From a bacterium (lineage in GTDB: Bacteria; SZUA-79; Acidulodesulfobacterales; Acidulodesulfobacteraceae): a stretch of 64,000 nucleotides of DNA. Under the pieces are notes generated by a model that had not been told where the DNA came from, did no database searches, and saw only the letters and a list, made by a program, of their open reading frames with translations. Where the stretch lies: the NCBI GenBank assembly GCA_003232385.1, contig QIJE01000029.1:1-64000 (forward strand). Direction: 5' to 3'. This document shows positions 1-9,493 of this stretch, one piece after another. Positions within the stretch are counted from its first letter, which is position 1, and every line of letters begins with the position of its first letter. A program made the position numbers and the translations under genes.

Positions 1-215
1 CGTCTCAAATATGCTCAAATTGTGGTGTGAATACAGGTAAAAAGTTTAAGACAAATTGATAATATAAATACGGCAGGGACTGTCTAAATTAAAGCTTGTG
101 GAGTATCCTCTTTCGGAGGTGTATCCGATATATCTCTTTATGATACCGTGAAGTAAGAAACCCAATCGTCTTTAGTTTTACTAAAGCAGTCGGGTAGTTC
201 GCAAATATAACTTAT
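1..215 (+). pseudogene. Decayed C-terminal remnant of an IS200/IS605-family TnpB plus right end
   Basis: Frame from nt 3 reads SQICSNCGVNTGKKFKTN* (first CxxC of the TnpB zinc ribbon). A different frame from nt 61 reads NINTAGTV*IKACGVSSFGGVSDISLYDTVK*ETQSSLVLLKQSGSSQI*, a TnpB-like C-terminal tail with two in-frame stops. The second half of the zinc ribbon is missing. The 3' end carries an imperfect hairpin ACCCAATCGTCTTTAG/CTAAAGCAGTCGGGT (about nt 160-197). Confidence 0.7.
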
Positions 216-239
216 ATAAATTTTTAAGGAGGAATAAAA

Positions 240-809
240 ATGGACGTATCAACAGCTATTGAGTCAAGGCGTGCTTACAGGTCTTTGGAAAAAATGGAAA
301 TAACCGAAGACCTTATTAGAATACTTGCTCTATCTGCATCTTTGTCGCCGTCTTGTTTTAATAATCAGCCGTGGAAATTTGTATTTGTTTATAAGAATGC
401 TGTTCTCGATGAATTAAAAACCGCCCTTCCAAAGGGTAATGATTGGGCGCGTAACGCATCCATGATAATAGCCGTTTTATCCAAGCAAAGTGATGATTGT
501 ATCTTAGATAATAGAAAATACTATCTTTTAGATACGGGAATGGCAGTCGCTTTCCTTATCCTTAAGGTAGCCGAGCTCGGATACATTGCCCATCCCATAG
601 CCGGCTATAATCCCGAAACAGTTAAGAAGGCCATAGAGTCTCCCGATGATATGGAAATAATAACTCTTATAATATTCGGCAAGCATAAAAAAGAAATAGA
701 TCCTACTTTGAGCGAAAAACAAAGACATGATGAAATCGAGCGTCCGGGGCGTAAATCATTTGACGAATATGCCTATTTCAATAAATTTAGCAATGGGACC
801 GGATATTAG
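240..809 (+). CDS. Nitroreductase family protein
   Basis: N-terminal IESRRAYRSLEKMEI and SLSPSCFNNQPWKFVFV typical of the nitroreductase fold; RBS aaggagg upstream. Confidence 0.85.
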   Translation: MDVSTAIESRRAYRSLEKMEITEDLIRILALSASLSPSCFNNQPWKFVFVYKNAVLDELKTALPKGNDWARNASMIIAVLSKQSDDCILDNRKYYLLDTGMAVAFLILKVAELGYIAHPIAGYNPETVKKAIESPDDMEIITLIIFGKHKKEIDPTLSEKQRHDEIERPGRKSFDEYAYFNKFSNGTGY

Positions 810-827
810 AGACAATCTGAGTCGGTA

Positions 828-1715
828 TTATAAATCTAAATTATCTTTTATCCATTTTTGCGTCAGTTCAACGAAAGCCGAGGTAACAGGGGCTATATCT
901 GTAAACGGTATTATTGATGCAAGACCTATTCTACGTTTAAATACCGGCTTAAGCGGTAAAATTTTTATATTCGGTATATCCCGTGACAATGCCAATTTAG
1001 GTATGACAGCTATCCCTAATCCTTCTTTGATCATGGCCAAAAGCGTTCCAATATTGCTTACTTTATATTTCCACTGAGGGGTTTTTCCCGTCGACGATTT
1101 AAATACCTCTTCCACTAAAATCTGACAACTGCTGTTCCATGTTACTAACATAGGATATTTGGCTAATTCCTCAATGCCGATTGATTTTTGAGCCGCCAAA
1201 TCATGGGCTTTAGGTAAAACCACCATCATATCGTCGGAGATTACAGGAATGGTTTCAAGTGAATTGCATGGGAATGTGATAAATCCTATGTCTATAGTAC
1301 GGGATAAAATCCAGTCTCTTATCTCACCTTCAGTTCCCTCAAATACTTTTAAATCAATTTTGGGATATCGTAGTTTAAATAAATACATTATTCCCGGAAG
1401 AAAATTAGTCGAAACGCTTCCAAAACTTCCAATCTTTAATTTTCCCGTTTTAAGCCCCAATGAAGCGGCAACTTCCTGCCTTATCTGCTCTATGCTTGTC
1501 GTAACCGTGCGGGCATATTTCAGTACTTTAATACCTGTTTCAGTAGGGTAGATTCCGTCTTTTCCTCGAAAAATCAGTTTTATGCCCAATTCGGATTCTA
1601 AATTCGATATTGAATGACTTACACCCGGCTGCGTGATATAAAGTTCTTCCGCCGCCTTAGAAAAGCTTTTAAATTCAACAACCTCTATAAAAACCGCCAA
1701 TTGATTTAACGTCAT
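828..1715 (-). CDS. LysR family transcriptional regulator
   Basis: N-terminal wHTH MTLNQLAVFIEVVEFKSFSKAAEELYITQPGVSHSISNLESELG plus a LysR substrate-binding domain. Confidence 0.95.
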   Translation of the reverse strand: MTLNQLAVFIEVVEFKSFSKAAEELYITQPGVSHSISNLESELGIKLIFRGKDGIYPTETGIKVLKYARTVTTSIEQIRQEVAASLGLKTGKLKIGSFGSVSTNFLPGIMYLFKLRYPKIDLKVFEGTEGEIRDWILSRTIDIGFITFPCNSLETIPVISDDMMVVLPKAHDLAAQKSIGIEELAKYPMLVTWNSSCQILVEEVFKSSTGKTPQWKYKVSNIGTLLAMIKEGLGIAVIPKLALSRDIPNIKILPLKPVFKRRIGLASIIPFTDIAPVTSAFVELTQKWIKDNLDL

Positions 1716-1882
1716 TAGTTTTTACTCATATTATATATAAATATTATTCATTTTACTTATGATGACACTAAATTTATAATAGCAAAATATTTAATTAAAT
1801 TAAAGAAAATAAGACTGCGGTAAAGTAATTAAAAGATAAAACAGCATAGTATCGCCTTGCACTTTAATCAAGAGGAGAAATA

Positions 1883-2812
1883 ATGAAGCATATCGATAAA
1901 TTATATATAGGCGTTTTTTTGTGTTTATTGTCGGCTATAGTGTGGGGAGGAATGTTTCCGGTAATGGAAGTTGCTTTAAAAGTCATAGATCCTTTTTATC
2001 TCACTTTATTTAGATACGCCCCGGCATCCGTTATTTTTCTTTCCATGCTTTACTTCATTGAAGGTAAAAGCTCCTTTAAATTGGAAGACAGATGGTTTTC
2101 GGTGTGGGTTTACGGATCCGTGGGTTTTGCCGGATTCGGTTTTTTCGTGTGGTGGGGTCAGCAAATTATAGGAGGATTTCACGGAGCCGTAGTGGCAGCG
2201 GCAATTATGGCAACTATGCCGTTCATGGGTGCAGTTTTAAATAAATTTTTAAACAAAACAAAACTTGCCGTTTTTACGGGTTTTGCTATTTTAGCCGGAT
2301 TATTCGGTGTTTTGCTCATTATTACTAAAGGAAACATAGTCCTGCTTATGTCGTTAAAGTTGAGTCTTGGAGGAGATATTCTGATTATGGCAGGGGCTTT
2401 CTGTTGGGTTTTTTATACTATGGGCATTACTAAATTTCCAAAGTGGTCGCCTCTTAGATATACGGCTTTAACTTCTACTTTCGGCTTTTTTACGATTCTA
2501 ATATTGATAATAATAATGACCTCTGTCGGGCTTTTAAGGGTTCCGGGCGTTGCTGCCATATCGTCTATCTGGTGGGAAATTTTGTATATGATACTCATAT
2601 CCGGCGTTTTAGGCGTTTTTGCGTGGAATACGGGCAATAGAATAATCCATCCTATTAACGGAGTTCTTTTTTTAAATTTTGTTCCGGTAACTACGTTTAT
2701 AATAGGAATATTAGACGATCGGTCGCTTTCCTATATAGAATATATAGGGGTATTTATAGTAATAAGTGCATTAATATTCAATAATTTATATATAAGAAAA
2801 AAAACAATATAG
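1883..2812 (+). CDS. DMT superfamily (EamA) transporter
   Basis: About 10 hydrophobic segments, SAIVWGGMFPVMEVAL start, duplicated EamA architecture; RBS aagaggag. Confidence 0.85.
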   Translation: MKHIDKLYIGVFLCLLSAIVWGGMFPVMEVALKVIDPFYLTLFRYAPASVIFLSMLYFIEGKSSFKLEDRWFSVWVYGSVGFAGFGFFVWWGQQIIGGFHGAVVAAAIMATMPFMGAVLNKFLNKTKLAVFTGFAILAGLFGVLLIITKGNIVLLMSLKLSLGGDILIMAGAFCWVFYTMGITKFPKWSPLRYTALTSTFGFFTILILIIIMTSVGLLRVPGVAAISSIWWEILYMILISGVLGVFAWNTGNRIIHPINGVLFLNFVPVTTFIIGILDDRSLSYIEYIGVFIVISALIFNNLYIRKKTI

Positions 2813-2907
2813 GAATTTGACAAATTTTGACTATTTTATTAAAATTAACTAATAATTAAGTATTTAATCAAATATCTGAAGAAGCTAAATAAAGGGAGGT
2901 ATTTTAT

Positions 2908-3642
2908 ATGGATAGGATAAAATTATTTATACTTATAACGATAACGGCTATATTTAGCATTTTGTTCTTTAATCCTGTTTTTGGAAAAACGGCTTTTGCC
3001 GGTACCGGCAGCGGAATTTGCAGGGGCGTTTACGCCTCCGACCCGATTATTTACGGGCTATATCTAAAAGCCGAAGGCCTTCCTATAGGCAAAAATGATA
3101 TTACGACTTATATAAAGATTGTCAATCCGGCGTTATATGCTCACGACAGATACAATCCTTTTTTATGGAAGAAACTTTATTTGAAAGACAAGATGAGGCT
3201 GGGAAAATTAATGAATTTCATAAAATCCGTACGATATTTTAAAGAACATATAAGGGCGAATATCAGCGCTTATAATTTTAAAAAACATGGATTTTATTTA
3301 ACTTATTATAGGTCTAATAATATTATAAAGAATGGAATGAGAACGCGCAGAAATATCAATTTTATCAAAATAAAAAAGGGTAATATTTATTACTTGTTTC
3401 ATAATTTAACAATCGTCCATGAAAACGCCGGGGAATTAAATTTTTTGAAAATGTCGGGAAAAAAGGCGGAAAATTTCATAAACGGAAGAACGGGTACTTT
3501 CGGGTATATAAAAAGGACGGTTTTTTTAGAATATTATTTCACGCCTTTAGAGGCAAAAAACAATATCCTAACGGTAAAAATAGCATGCATAAAGGTTTAT
3601 AATAATAAACACAAGAATTTATTGATTGGAGTTATTAAATAA
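2908..3642 (+). CDS. Hypothetical secreted protein
   Basis: N-terminal signal peptide (LFILITITAIFSILFFNPVFGKTAFA); RBS gggaggt; no recognised domain. Confidence 0.6.
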   Translation: MDRIKLFILITITAIFSILFFNPVFGKTAFAGTGSGICRGVYASDPIIYGLYLKAEGLPIGKNDITTYIKIVNPALYAHDRYNPFLWKKLYLKDKMRLGKLMNFIKSVRYFKEHIRANISAYNFKKHGFYLTYYRSNNIIKNGMRTRRNINFIKIKKGNIYYLFHNLTIVHENAGELNFLKMSGKKAENFINGRTGTFGYIKRTVFLEYYFTPLEAKNNILTVKIACIKVYNNKHKNLLIGVIK

Positions 3643-3656
3643 GGTATAATGATCAT

Positions 3657-3766
3657 AATCAGGGGTGCCGCTATTAGTTTGGCTGAGAGTCGAGTCGTGA
3701 ATTGTTTCCGGCTTGCAACCCTTTGAACCTGATACGGGTAATGCCGGCGTAGGGAGGTAAGAAATT
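3657..3766 (+). promoter_or_regulatory. TPP (THI element) riboswitch
   Basis: aggggtgccg...ggctgaga...aacCCTTTGAACCTGATacgggtaatgccggcgtagggagg: all conserved TPP riboswitch blocks (GGGGUGCC, GGCUGAGA, ACCCUUUGAACCUGAU, GUAAUGCCGGCGUAGGGA). Confidence 0.95.
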
Positions 3767-3930
3767 GTTAAGAACCGACAGGGCATGTTTTTATCGTGCA
3801 TAAACCGTTGTTAGAATTAGGTTCGTGGGTCTTCTTTCCTTTTTAGTTTGCCGCAAAACCTCTGTAAGAGTATCTTGATTATTTTTTAAAAAACATAACG
3901 CTGCCGTTATAATTATAACGGCATAATAAT

Positions 3931-5007
3931 ATGATGTTGAATTCCATACTTGAAAAGGCTTTATCATTTAAAAGATTAAACGACGATGAGCTTCTCTGTC
4001 TGCTTGAAGAAAGGGAGAATATAAAAGATATTGCCCGTGCTGCGGATACTTTAAATTTGAAAATAAATTCCAATAAGGTATCGTATGTCGTAAATAGGAA
4101 TATTAATTTTACGAATATATGCGATTTAAATTGCAGGTTTTGCGGATACAAAAGAACCAAGAAATCTAAAGATGCGTTTTTATTGAATTACGGTGAAATC
4201 ATAGAAAAAATTTCCGAAGGTAAAAACGCTATAGGTATAGATGAAATATGCGTGACCGGCGGCATAAATCCGGAATTGAAGCCGGATTATTATTTTAATT
4301 TGGTTAAAGCAGTAAGAGATGCCTTTCCGGATATTCACATTCACGCGTTTTCTCCCCAAGAAATATTGCAGCTTTCAATCTCTCTCGGAAAGCCTTATGC
4401 AGAGATCATATTAAAATTAGTTAAATTGGGATTAAACTCAATGCCCGGAACGGCGGCGGAGATTTTGGCGGAAGAAACGAGGCATAAGATTTGTCCTGAA
4501 AAATTAAGTAAAGCACAATGGGTTGAGATTATTAAAACGGCACATAGTTTGGGCGTCAAAACCTCTGCAACCATTCTTTTCGGGCATATTGAAACAAATA
4601 TCGATATCGTGGAACACTTAAGTTTAATAAGAAGGATGCAGGACGAAACAAGCGGATTTACGGAATTTATTGCTTTGCCGTTTATTTCTTTAAAGACTTC
4701 CTTGAGAGAAAAGGTTAACTCGGCGCCGATTCCGGATAGAATATTTAAGTTTTATGCAATTTTAAGGCTTTATTTGGATAATTTTAAAAATATTCAAACA
4801 AGTTGGCCGAAAATAGGTGTTTCCGCGGCGTTAAAATCGCTTGAATGTGGGACTAACGACTTTGGAGGGACACTTATGGAGGAAAATATCACAAAAAGTG
4901 CAGGAGGGACGTTTGGCGAGTACCTGTCCGAAAGTGAAATAATTAACCTCATTAAAAGCGCCGGGAGAATTCCTGTGAGAAGAGACACTTTATATAATAT
5001 ATATTAA
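3931..5007 (+). CDS. CofH/MqnC-family radical SAM protein in a thiamin (thiazole) operon; candidate ThiH substitute
   Basis: NICDLNCRFCGY (CxxxCxxC), NSMPGTAAEILAEETRHKICPEKLSKAQW..AHSLGVKTSATILFGHIE and C-terminal GTNDFGGTLMEENITKSAGG..IPVRRDTLY are CofH/MqnC-family blocks; lies downstream of a TPP riboswitch and upstream of thiS-thiG. Confidence 0.85.
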   Translation: MMLNSILEKALSFKRLNDDELLCLLEERENIKDIARAADTLNLKINSNKVSYVVNRNINFTNICDLNCRFCGYKRTKKSKDAFLLNYGEIIEKISEGKNAIGIDEICVTGGINPELKPDYYFNLVKAVRDAFPDIHIHAFSPQEILQLSISLGKPYAEIILKLVKLGLNSMPGTAAEILAEETRHKICPEKLSKAQWVEIIKTAHSLGVKTSATILFGHIETNIDIVEHLSLIRRMQDETSGFTEFIALPFISLKTSLREKVNSAPIPDRIFKFYAILRLYLDNFKNIQTSWPKIGVSAALKSLECGTNDFGGTLMEENITKSAGGTFGEYLSESEIINLIKSAGRIPVRRDTLYNIY

Positions 5008-5022
5008 TATATTTAAAGGCTT

Positions 5023-5223
5023 ATGAAAATAAATATAAACGGTGAAATTTTAGAAGTGAAAAACGACATTACCGTTACGGGTTTAATAGCTTTTTTTAAA
5101 TTAAACGTTAAAAGTACCGCTGTAGCCGTCAATAAAGAAATAGTTCCGAGAAGCGGTTACGCTAAGTTTACGCTGAAAGAAAGCGATAAGGTAGATTTGG
5201 TGACTATTGCGCCGGGTGGCTAA
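5023..5223 (+). CDS. thiS: Sulfur carrier protein ThiS
   Basis: 66 aa, beta-grasp start MKININGEILEV, C-terminal APGG. Confidence 0.93.
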   Translation: MKININGEILEVKNDITVTGLIAFFKLNVKSTAVAVNKEIVPRSGYAKFTLKESDKVDLVTIAPGG

Positions 5224-5278
5224 ATAATTAAAATAATCTAAATCTTTAAGATTATAAAAACGAAGGGAGACTAAAGAA

Positions 5279-6067
5279 ATGAATAAAAATACGGACGGCG
5301 ATATGCTGAAAATAGGCAAGTATACGTTTAAATCGCGTCTAATAATCGGAACCGGGAAATATCCCAATTTTGCCACTATGAAAGAATCGGCGGAGGTTTC
5401 GGGGACAGAAATAATAACGGTTGCGGTTAGACGCATAGATTTTAATGCAAAAGAAAATTTACTTTCATACATAAATCCGGACAAATTTACGCTTTTGCCT
5501 AATACGGCAGGGTGTTATACCGCGGAAGATGCGGTTAATACCTTAAGGCTTACGAGGGAGATTGACGTTTTTAAGACTGACCTCGTAAAACTCGAAGTAA
5601 TAGGCGACTCGAAAACTCTTTACCCCGACAACGAGGAATTAATAAAAGCGGCAAAGATATTAGTTAAAGAAGGTTTCACTGTTATGCCTTACATGATGGA
5701 CGACCCTGTTCTTGCCAAGAAGCTTGAAGATATCGGGTGCCCCGTCGTTATGCCGCTTGCTTCGCCTATCGGTTCCGGTTTGGGCATTAGAAATCCTTAT
5801 AATATAAAAATAATCAAGGAAACTGTATCCGTGCCGGTTATCGTAGATGCAGGGGTAGGAACGGCGTCGGATGCCTGCAAGGCAATGGAGCTTGGCGCAG
5901 ACGGTATACTTATAAATACGGCGATAGCAGGCGCCGGTAACCCCGTCGGTATGGCGGTTGCTATGAAAAATGCAGTAGAAGCGGGCAGACTTGCATATCT
6001 ATCCGGACGGATTCCTATGAAACTTTACGCTCAGGCTTCTACACAAATGGAGGGAATAGTATTTTGA
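5279..6067 (+). CDS. thiG: Thiazole synthase ThiG
   Basis: [96 protein letters not shown]. Confidence 0.97.
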   Translation: MNKNTDGDMLKIGKYTFKSRLIIGTGKYPNFATMKESAEVSGTEIITVAVRRIDFNAKENLLSYINPDKFTLLPNTAGCYTAEDAVNTLRLTREIDVFKTDLVKLEVIGDSKTLYPDNEELIKAAKILVKEGFTVMPYMMDDPVLAKKLEDIGCPVVMPLASPIGSGLGIRNPYNIKIIKETVSVPVIVDAGVGTASDACKAMELGADGILINTAIAGAGNPVGMAVAMKNAVEAGRLAYLSGRIPMKLYAQASTQMEGIVF

Positions 6068-6789
6068 CATTAAGGTTAAATAAATTTTTGGCGATGAATA
6101 CCGGTACTTCAAGGAGAAACGCCGACGAAATAATAAAAAGCGGCAAGGTAGTTATAAACGGTGAAAAAATTAATAATCTTGCCGTGTTTGTAAATCCCGG
6201 GGACGAAGTGGTCGTAAACGGCAAGAAAATCAATTCCAAAGAAGATCAAAAAATATATATCATGCTGAACAAGCCGCAGGGTTATATTACTGCCGTGAAA
6301 TCAGACGATGGATTCAGGACGGTTATGGAATTAATAAGAAGAGAGGCTTTAAAATATAAGCATATTTTCCCGGTAGGAAGATTAGATTTTATGAGCGAGG
6401 GTTTACTTTTGTTTACTAACGACGGGGATTTTGCTTACAAATTGACCCACCCGAAATTTAACGTTACAAAGACTTACATAGTGGAAGCAAAGGGTGAATT
6501 GACCGAAGACCTTTTTAACAGAATTAAAAAGGGGATTAAATTCGGAGAAGCCGGTCTTTTAAAACCTAAAAATATTAAAATTATAAGAAAGACTCCTACA
6601 AGATTTATGCTTTCCGTCGATTTAACTAATGGTAAAAATCGTGAAATTAGAAGACTCATGGAGTTCTTCAATCTCAAAATCACTATACTAAAAAGGGTCA
6701 GTATAGGTAAGCTTTATCTTGAAGATTTACCCTCCGGACAATATCGCATATTAAATGCAGGGATAGCAGAGCTATCCCTCGGCGGTTAA
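6064..6789 (+). CDS. Pseudouridine synthase (RsuA/RluB family)
   Basis: S4 domain followed by [52 protein letters not shown] start overlapping the thiG stop. Confidence 0.93.
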   Translation: MTLRLNKFLAMNTGTSRRNADEIIKSGKVVINGEKINNLAVFVNPGDEVVVNGKKINSKEDQKIYIMLNKPQGYITAVKSDDGFRTVMELIRREALKYKHIFPVGRLDFMSEGLLLFTNDGDFAYKLTHPKFNVTKTYIVEAKGELTEDLFNRIKKGIKFGEAGLLKPKNIKIIRKTPTRFMLSVDLTNGKNREIRRLMEFFNLKITILKRVSIGKLYLEDLPSGQYRILNAGIAELSLGG

Positions 6790-6799
6790 TGTCATGATG

Positions 6800-8509
6800 T
6801 TATGCGCAGCAACTAAGTTTGCCGACATCCTTAGTAAAACTCTGAGCGGCTAGTTTAAGCCCCTCCGCCATGGTGGGGTAAACGCCTATCTCCTCTCCGA
6901 TTTGCTGAATCGTATAACCGTTTTGCAGATATACGCTTGCCTGCTGAATCGTTTCCGAGGAGTTATGCGCCAATATATGCACCCCTATGACCTTGCCTGT
7001 TTTTTTATCAGCTATCATTTTTATCAAACCTTCGGTTTTAAAAATAGCCTGAGCCTTAGGGATATATTTTACCGGAAAAACGACGTCGATTACGTCATAG
7101 CCCTTTTTTATCGCCGTTTCTTTCGTCAAGCCCACGGAAGATACCTCCGGATCGGTAAACGTCGTATGTGCAACACAGGAATAGTCTGCCTTTTTATGCT
7201 TGCCGTGAAGCATGTTGTCAGAGGCTATTTTTCCGTCATATGCAGCCGTAGTAACCAACCTCATTAAACCGATAACGTCGCCGCATGCGTAAATATTGGG
7301 GTTGGTGGTCTTAAGCTCGTCATCGACTTTAATAAAACCCTGTGCATATGTTTCTATGCCGGCCGCTTTTAAATCTAAGTTCTTGGTATTTCCTACAATG
7401 CCGGTTGCCATTAAAAATTCATTGAACCCAACCGTTTTTATACCCCCTCCCGTTTCAATCTCGGCATATTTTTTTCCGTTTTCTTCATCCCTATAAAGGC
7501 GTTTTATGGAAGAGTTCAGGAAAAATTCGATTCCTTCACTTTTTAAGGTTTCTAAAAGCGCCTCTGAAATTTCAGGTTCTTCGTTAAGTAAAATCCTATC
7601 GGAACGTCCTACTATTATTACTTTAGAACCAAACCTTTTAAACATCTGGGCGAATTCCATAGATACTGCCCTTGTGCCTAATATTAAAAGCGTTTCGGGC
7701 AAATAATCTAAATTCAATATTTCTTCGTTCGTAAGATAGCCGATTTCTCCTAATCCGTCAATATTTATTATCTTGTTTGTCGAACCGACGGCAACGATAA
7801 ATTGATTGGAGGTAACCTTGTAAGGGCTCATATTTTTATCGTTTGGAATAATCTCGACGGAATTTTTTGATGCAAACCTTCCTTCCGCTTTGATAAACGC
7901 AATATTATTATAACCCTTTAACACGTTGTAATATTTCATTTCTCTCAGGCTGTTTAAGAGTTCGGTTTTCCTTTTTATAAGCTCTCTTACGTCTATCATA
8001 GATTGTTTTGTTTCTATACCCTTAAATCTGTTACTTAAAGGCTCGTAATATATCCTTGCGGCTTCCAATAGATGTTTTGAAGGGACACAACCCCTATTCA
8101 GGCAGGTTCCGCCGATAATCCAATTTTCGACGACGCAAACCCTTTTACCCTCGTCGGCGAATTTAATAGCCGCCGAAAAAGCAGCCGAGCCTCCACCCAC
8201 GATTACTAAGTCATAGTCATAATTATGTTCGCTACCCGATCGAAGTCCGTCTTCTGCCTCCGGTATCCCCCCGACTTCCGTTTCTGAAATATCTGTAGTT
8301 TCATAAGCTAAAGGCGTATAGCCGGCATTTTTTATACTTTTTCTTATATCTTCTATATTTATATCGTCAACCGCTAAAATAATGCTTTCGTCCTTAGACG
8401 ACGAGGTATCTACCTCTACTACCCCTTTTATCCCGTTAATTGCCTTATTGACGGAAACAGAGCAGTGTTCGCAGGTCATCCCGGCGACATTCATCTTTAT
8501 TTTTTTCAT
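6800..8509 (-). CDS. merA: Mercuric reductase with N-terminal heavy-metal-associated domain
   Basis: HMA motif GMTCEHC; FAD/pyridine nucleotide-disulfide oxidoreductase with GGTCLNRGCVPSK; C-terminal vicinal cysteines KLSCCA characteristic of MerA. Confidence 0.9.
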   Translation of the reverse strand: MKKIKMNVAGMTCEHCSVSVNKAINGIKGVVEVDTSSSKDESIILAVDDINIEDIRKSIKNAGYTPLAYETTDISETEVGGIPEAEDGLRSGSEHNYDYDLVIVGGGSAAFSAAIKFADEGKRVCVVENWIIGGTCLNRGCVPSKHLLEAARIYYEPLSNRFKGIETKQSMIDVRELIKRKTELLNSLREMKYYNVLKGYNNIAFIKAEGRFASKNSVEIIPNDKNMSPYKVTSNQFIVAVGSTNKIINIDGLGEIGYLTNEEILNLDYLPETLLILGTRAVSMEFAQMFKRFGSKVIIVGRSDRILLNEEPEISEALLETLKSEGIEFFLNSSIKRLYRDEENGKKYAEIETGGGIKTVGFNEFLMATGIVGNTKNLDLKAAGIETYAQGFIKVDDELKTTNPNIYACGDVIGLMRLVTTAAYDGKIASDNMLHGKHKKADYSCVAHTTFTDPEVSSVGLTKETAIKKGYDVIDVVFPVKYIPKAQAIFKTEGLIKMIADKKTGKVIGVHILAHNSSETIQQASVYLQNGYTIQQIGEEIGVYPTMAEGLKLAAQSFTKDVGKLSCCA

Positions 8510-8582
8510 GTTAACCCCCTCAAATAATATTATATTATCATTCGACCTTAATGATGGTTTTTTGATGTTATCGATAATATAA

Positions 8583-8614
8583 ATTATAAACCTTATACTA
8601 TACTATAAGGTCAA
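8583..8614 (-). promoter_or_regulatory. MerR-type promoter/operator of merA
   Basis: Minus strand TTGACC-(20 bp)-TATAAT; the over-long spacer contains the dyad ACCTTATA-N6-TATAAGGT (8590-8611). Confidence 0.75.
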
Positions 8615-8645
8615 GTAAAATTTTATGGATTTTAAAGTCGAAGGG

Positions 8646-9464
8646 TCAGCTCATATTCGCAATTTTTGAGTCATATGTCTCAAGACTGCCCGTTACCGGC
8701 GTAATCAATATTTCTCCGAATAATTGAAATTGCTCAAGGTTCGCCAAAATTAGTCTCGACATCTCGAGAAGCGCCATGAAATATGTAAATAATTCGTCTT
8801 TATCGACGCAGTTTTTAACCAACCCGCTAAATGTCAGATTTTTAAATTCCTTAAACATTTCCATTATTTCTATTATCTTTTCCTTAATGGAGAAATTATC
8901 TTTCGTTACTTCGTATACGCTTATTCTATTTTGGGCTTCCGTTATTTTGTTATAGAAATATTGCGAAAGAATAAAAATATTTGCATTGAAGGCGGCATTG
9001 CCTTTACCGGGTCTTTTCTCTATTGGCGACTTGCTATTTTTAAGTACGCTTATTTCAAATACGTCCCTGCCTAAAATAGGTCTATTATTTAAAAAGAGGG
9101 CAACTTCTCTAACCTTTCGATATTCCAGAAGCATATCGGTAAGTTCGGTTCTTGGGTCTGCTGTCGCATCGCCTTCGTTTCCTTCCGCTTTTTCGGCATC
9201 GTATCTCGGCAACAGCATAACGGATTTAATATAAATGAGTTGAGCCGCCATTACGATAAAATTGCCGCCCGAATCAATATCCAAATTATCGGTAGCCACA
9301 GCGTTTTCATCAAGCCCTATTGCCGCCAAATATTGATTTGTAATTTCCGTTATAGGAATATCGTATATATTTATTTTATTCTTTTTTATAAGGCTCAAGA
9401 GGAGGTCTAATGGACCGTCGTAAACTTGGAGAGTGATATTTGGAGAAAAAGGTATAGGCCGCAT
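8646..9464 (-). CDS. scpA: Segregation and condensation protein A
   Basis: VYDGPLDLLLSLIKKNKINIYDIPITEITNQYL typical ScpA N-terminus. Confidence 0.95.
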   Translation of the reverse strand: MRPIPFSPNITLQVYDGPLDLLLSLIKKNKINIYDIPITEITNQYLAAIGLDENAVATDNLDIDSGGNFIVMAAQLIYIKSVMLLPRYDAEKAEGNEGDATADPRTELTDMLLEYRKVREVALFLNNRPILGRDVFEISVLKNSKSPIEKRPGKGNAAFNANIFILSQYFYNKITEAQNRISVYEVTKDNFSIKEKIIEIMEMFKEFKNLTFSGLVKNCVDKDELFTYFMALLEMSRLILANLEQFQLFGEILITPVTGSLETYDSKIANMS

Positions 9465-9493
9465 GCTTATAATATATAATTCCAGTTTTTATT

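Noticed and set aside
727-1077. ORF 116 aa on + strand overlapping the LysR gene
   Set aside because: Antisense to a clear LysR CDS and no protein-like motif; typical shadow ORF, as are the 6902-7267, 16924-17412, 34488-35012, 36087-36698 and 61627-62220 ORFs.
3931-5007. Interpretation as an F420 (FO synthase) gene or menaquinone MqnC
   Set aside because: TPP riboswitch plus thiS-thiG context and no cofG/mqn neighbours favour a thiazole role; PGTAAEIL/ICPEKL is closer to CofH than to the MqnC PGGGAEIL form.
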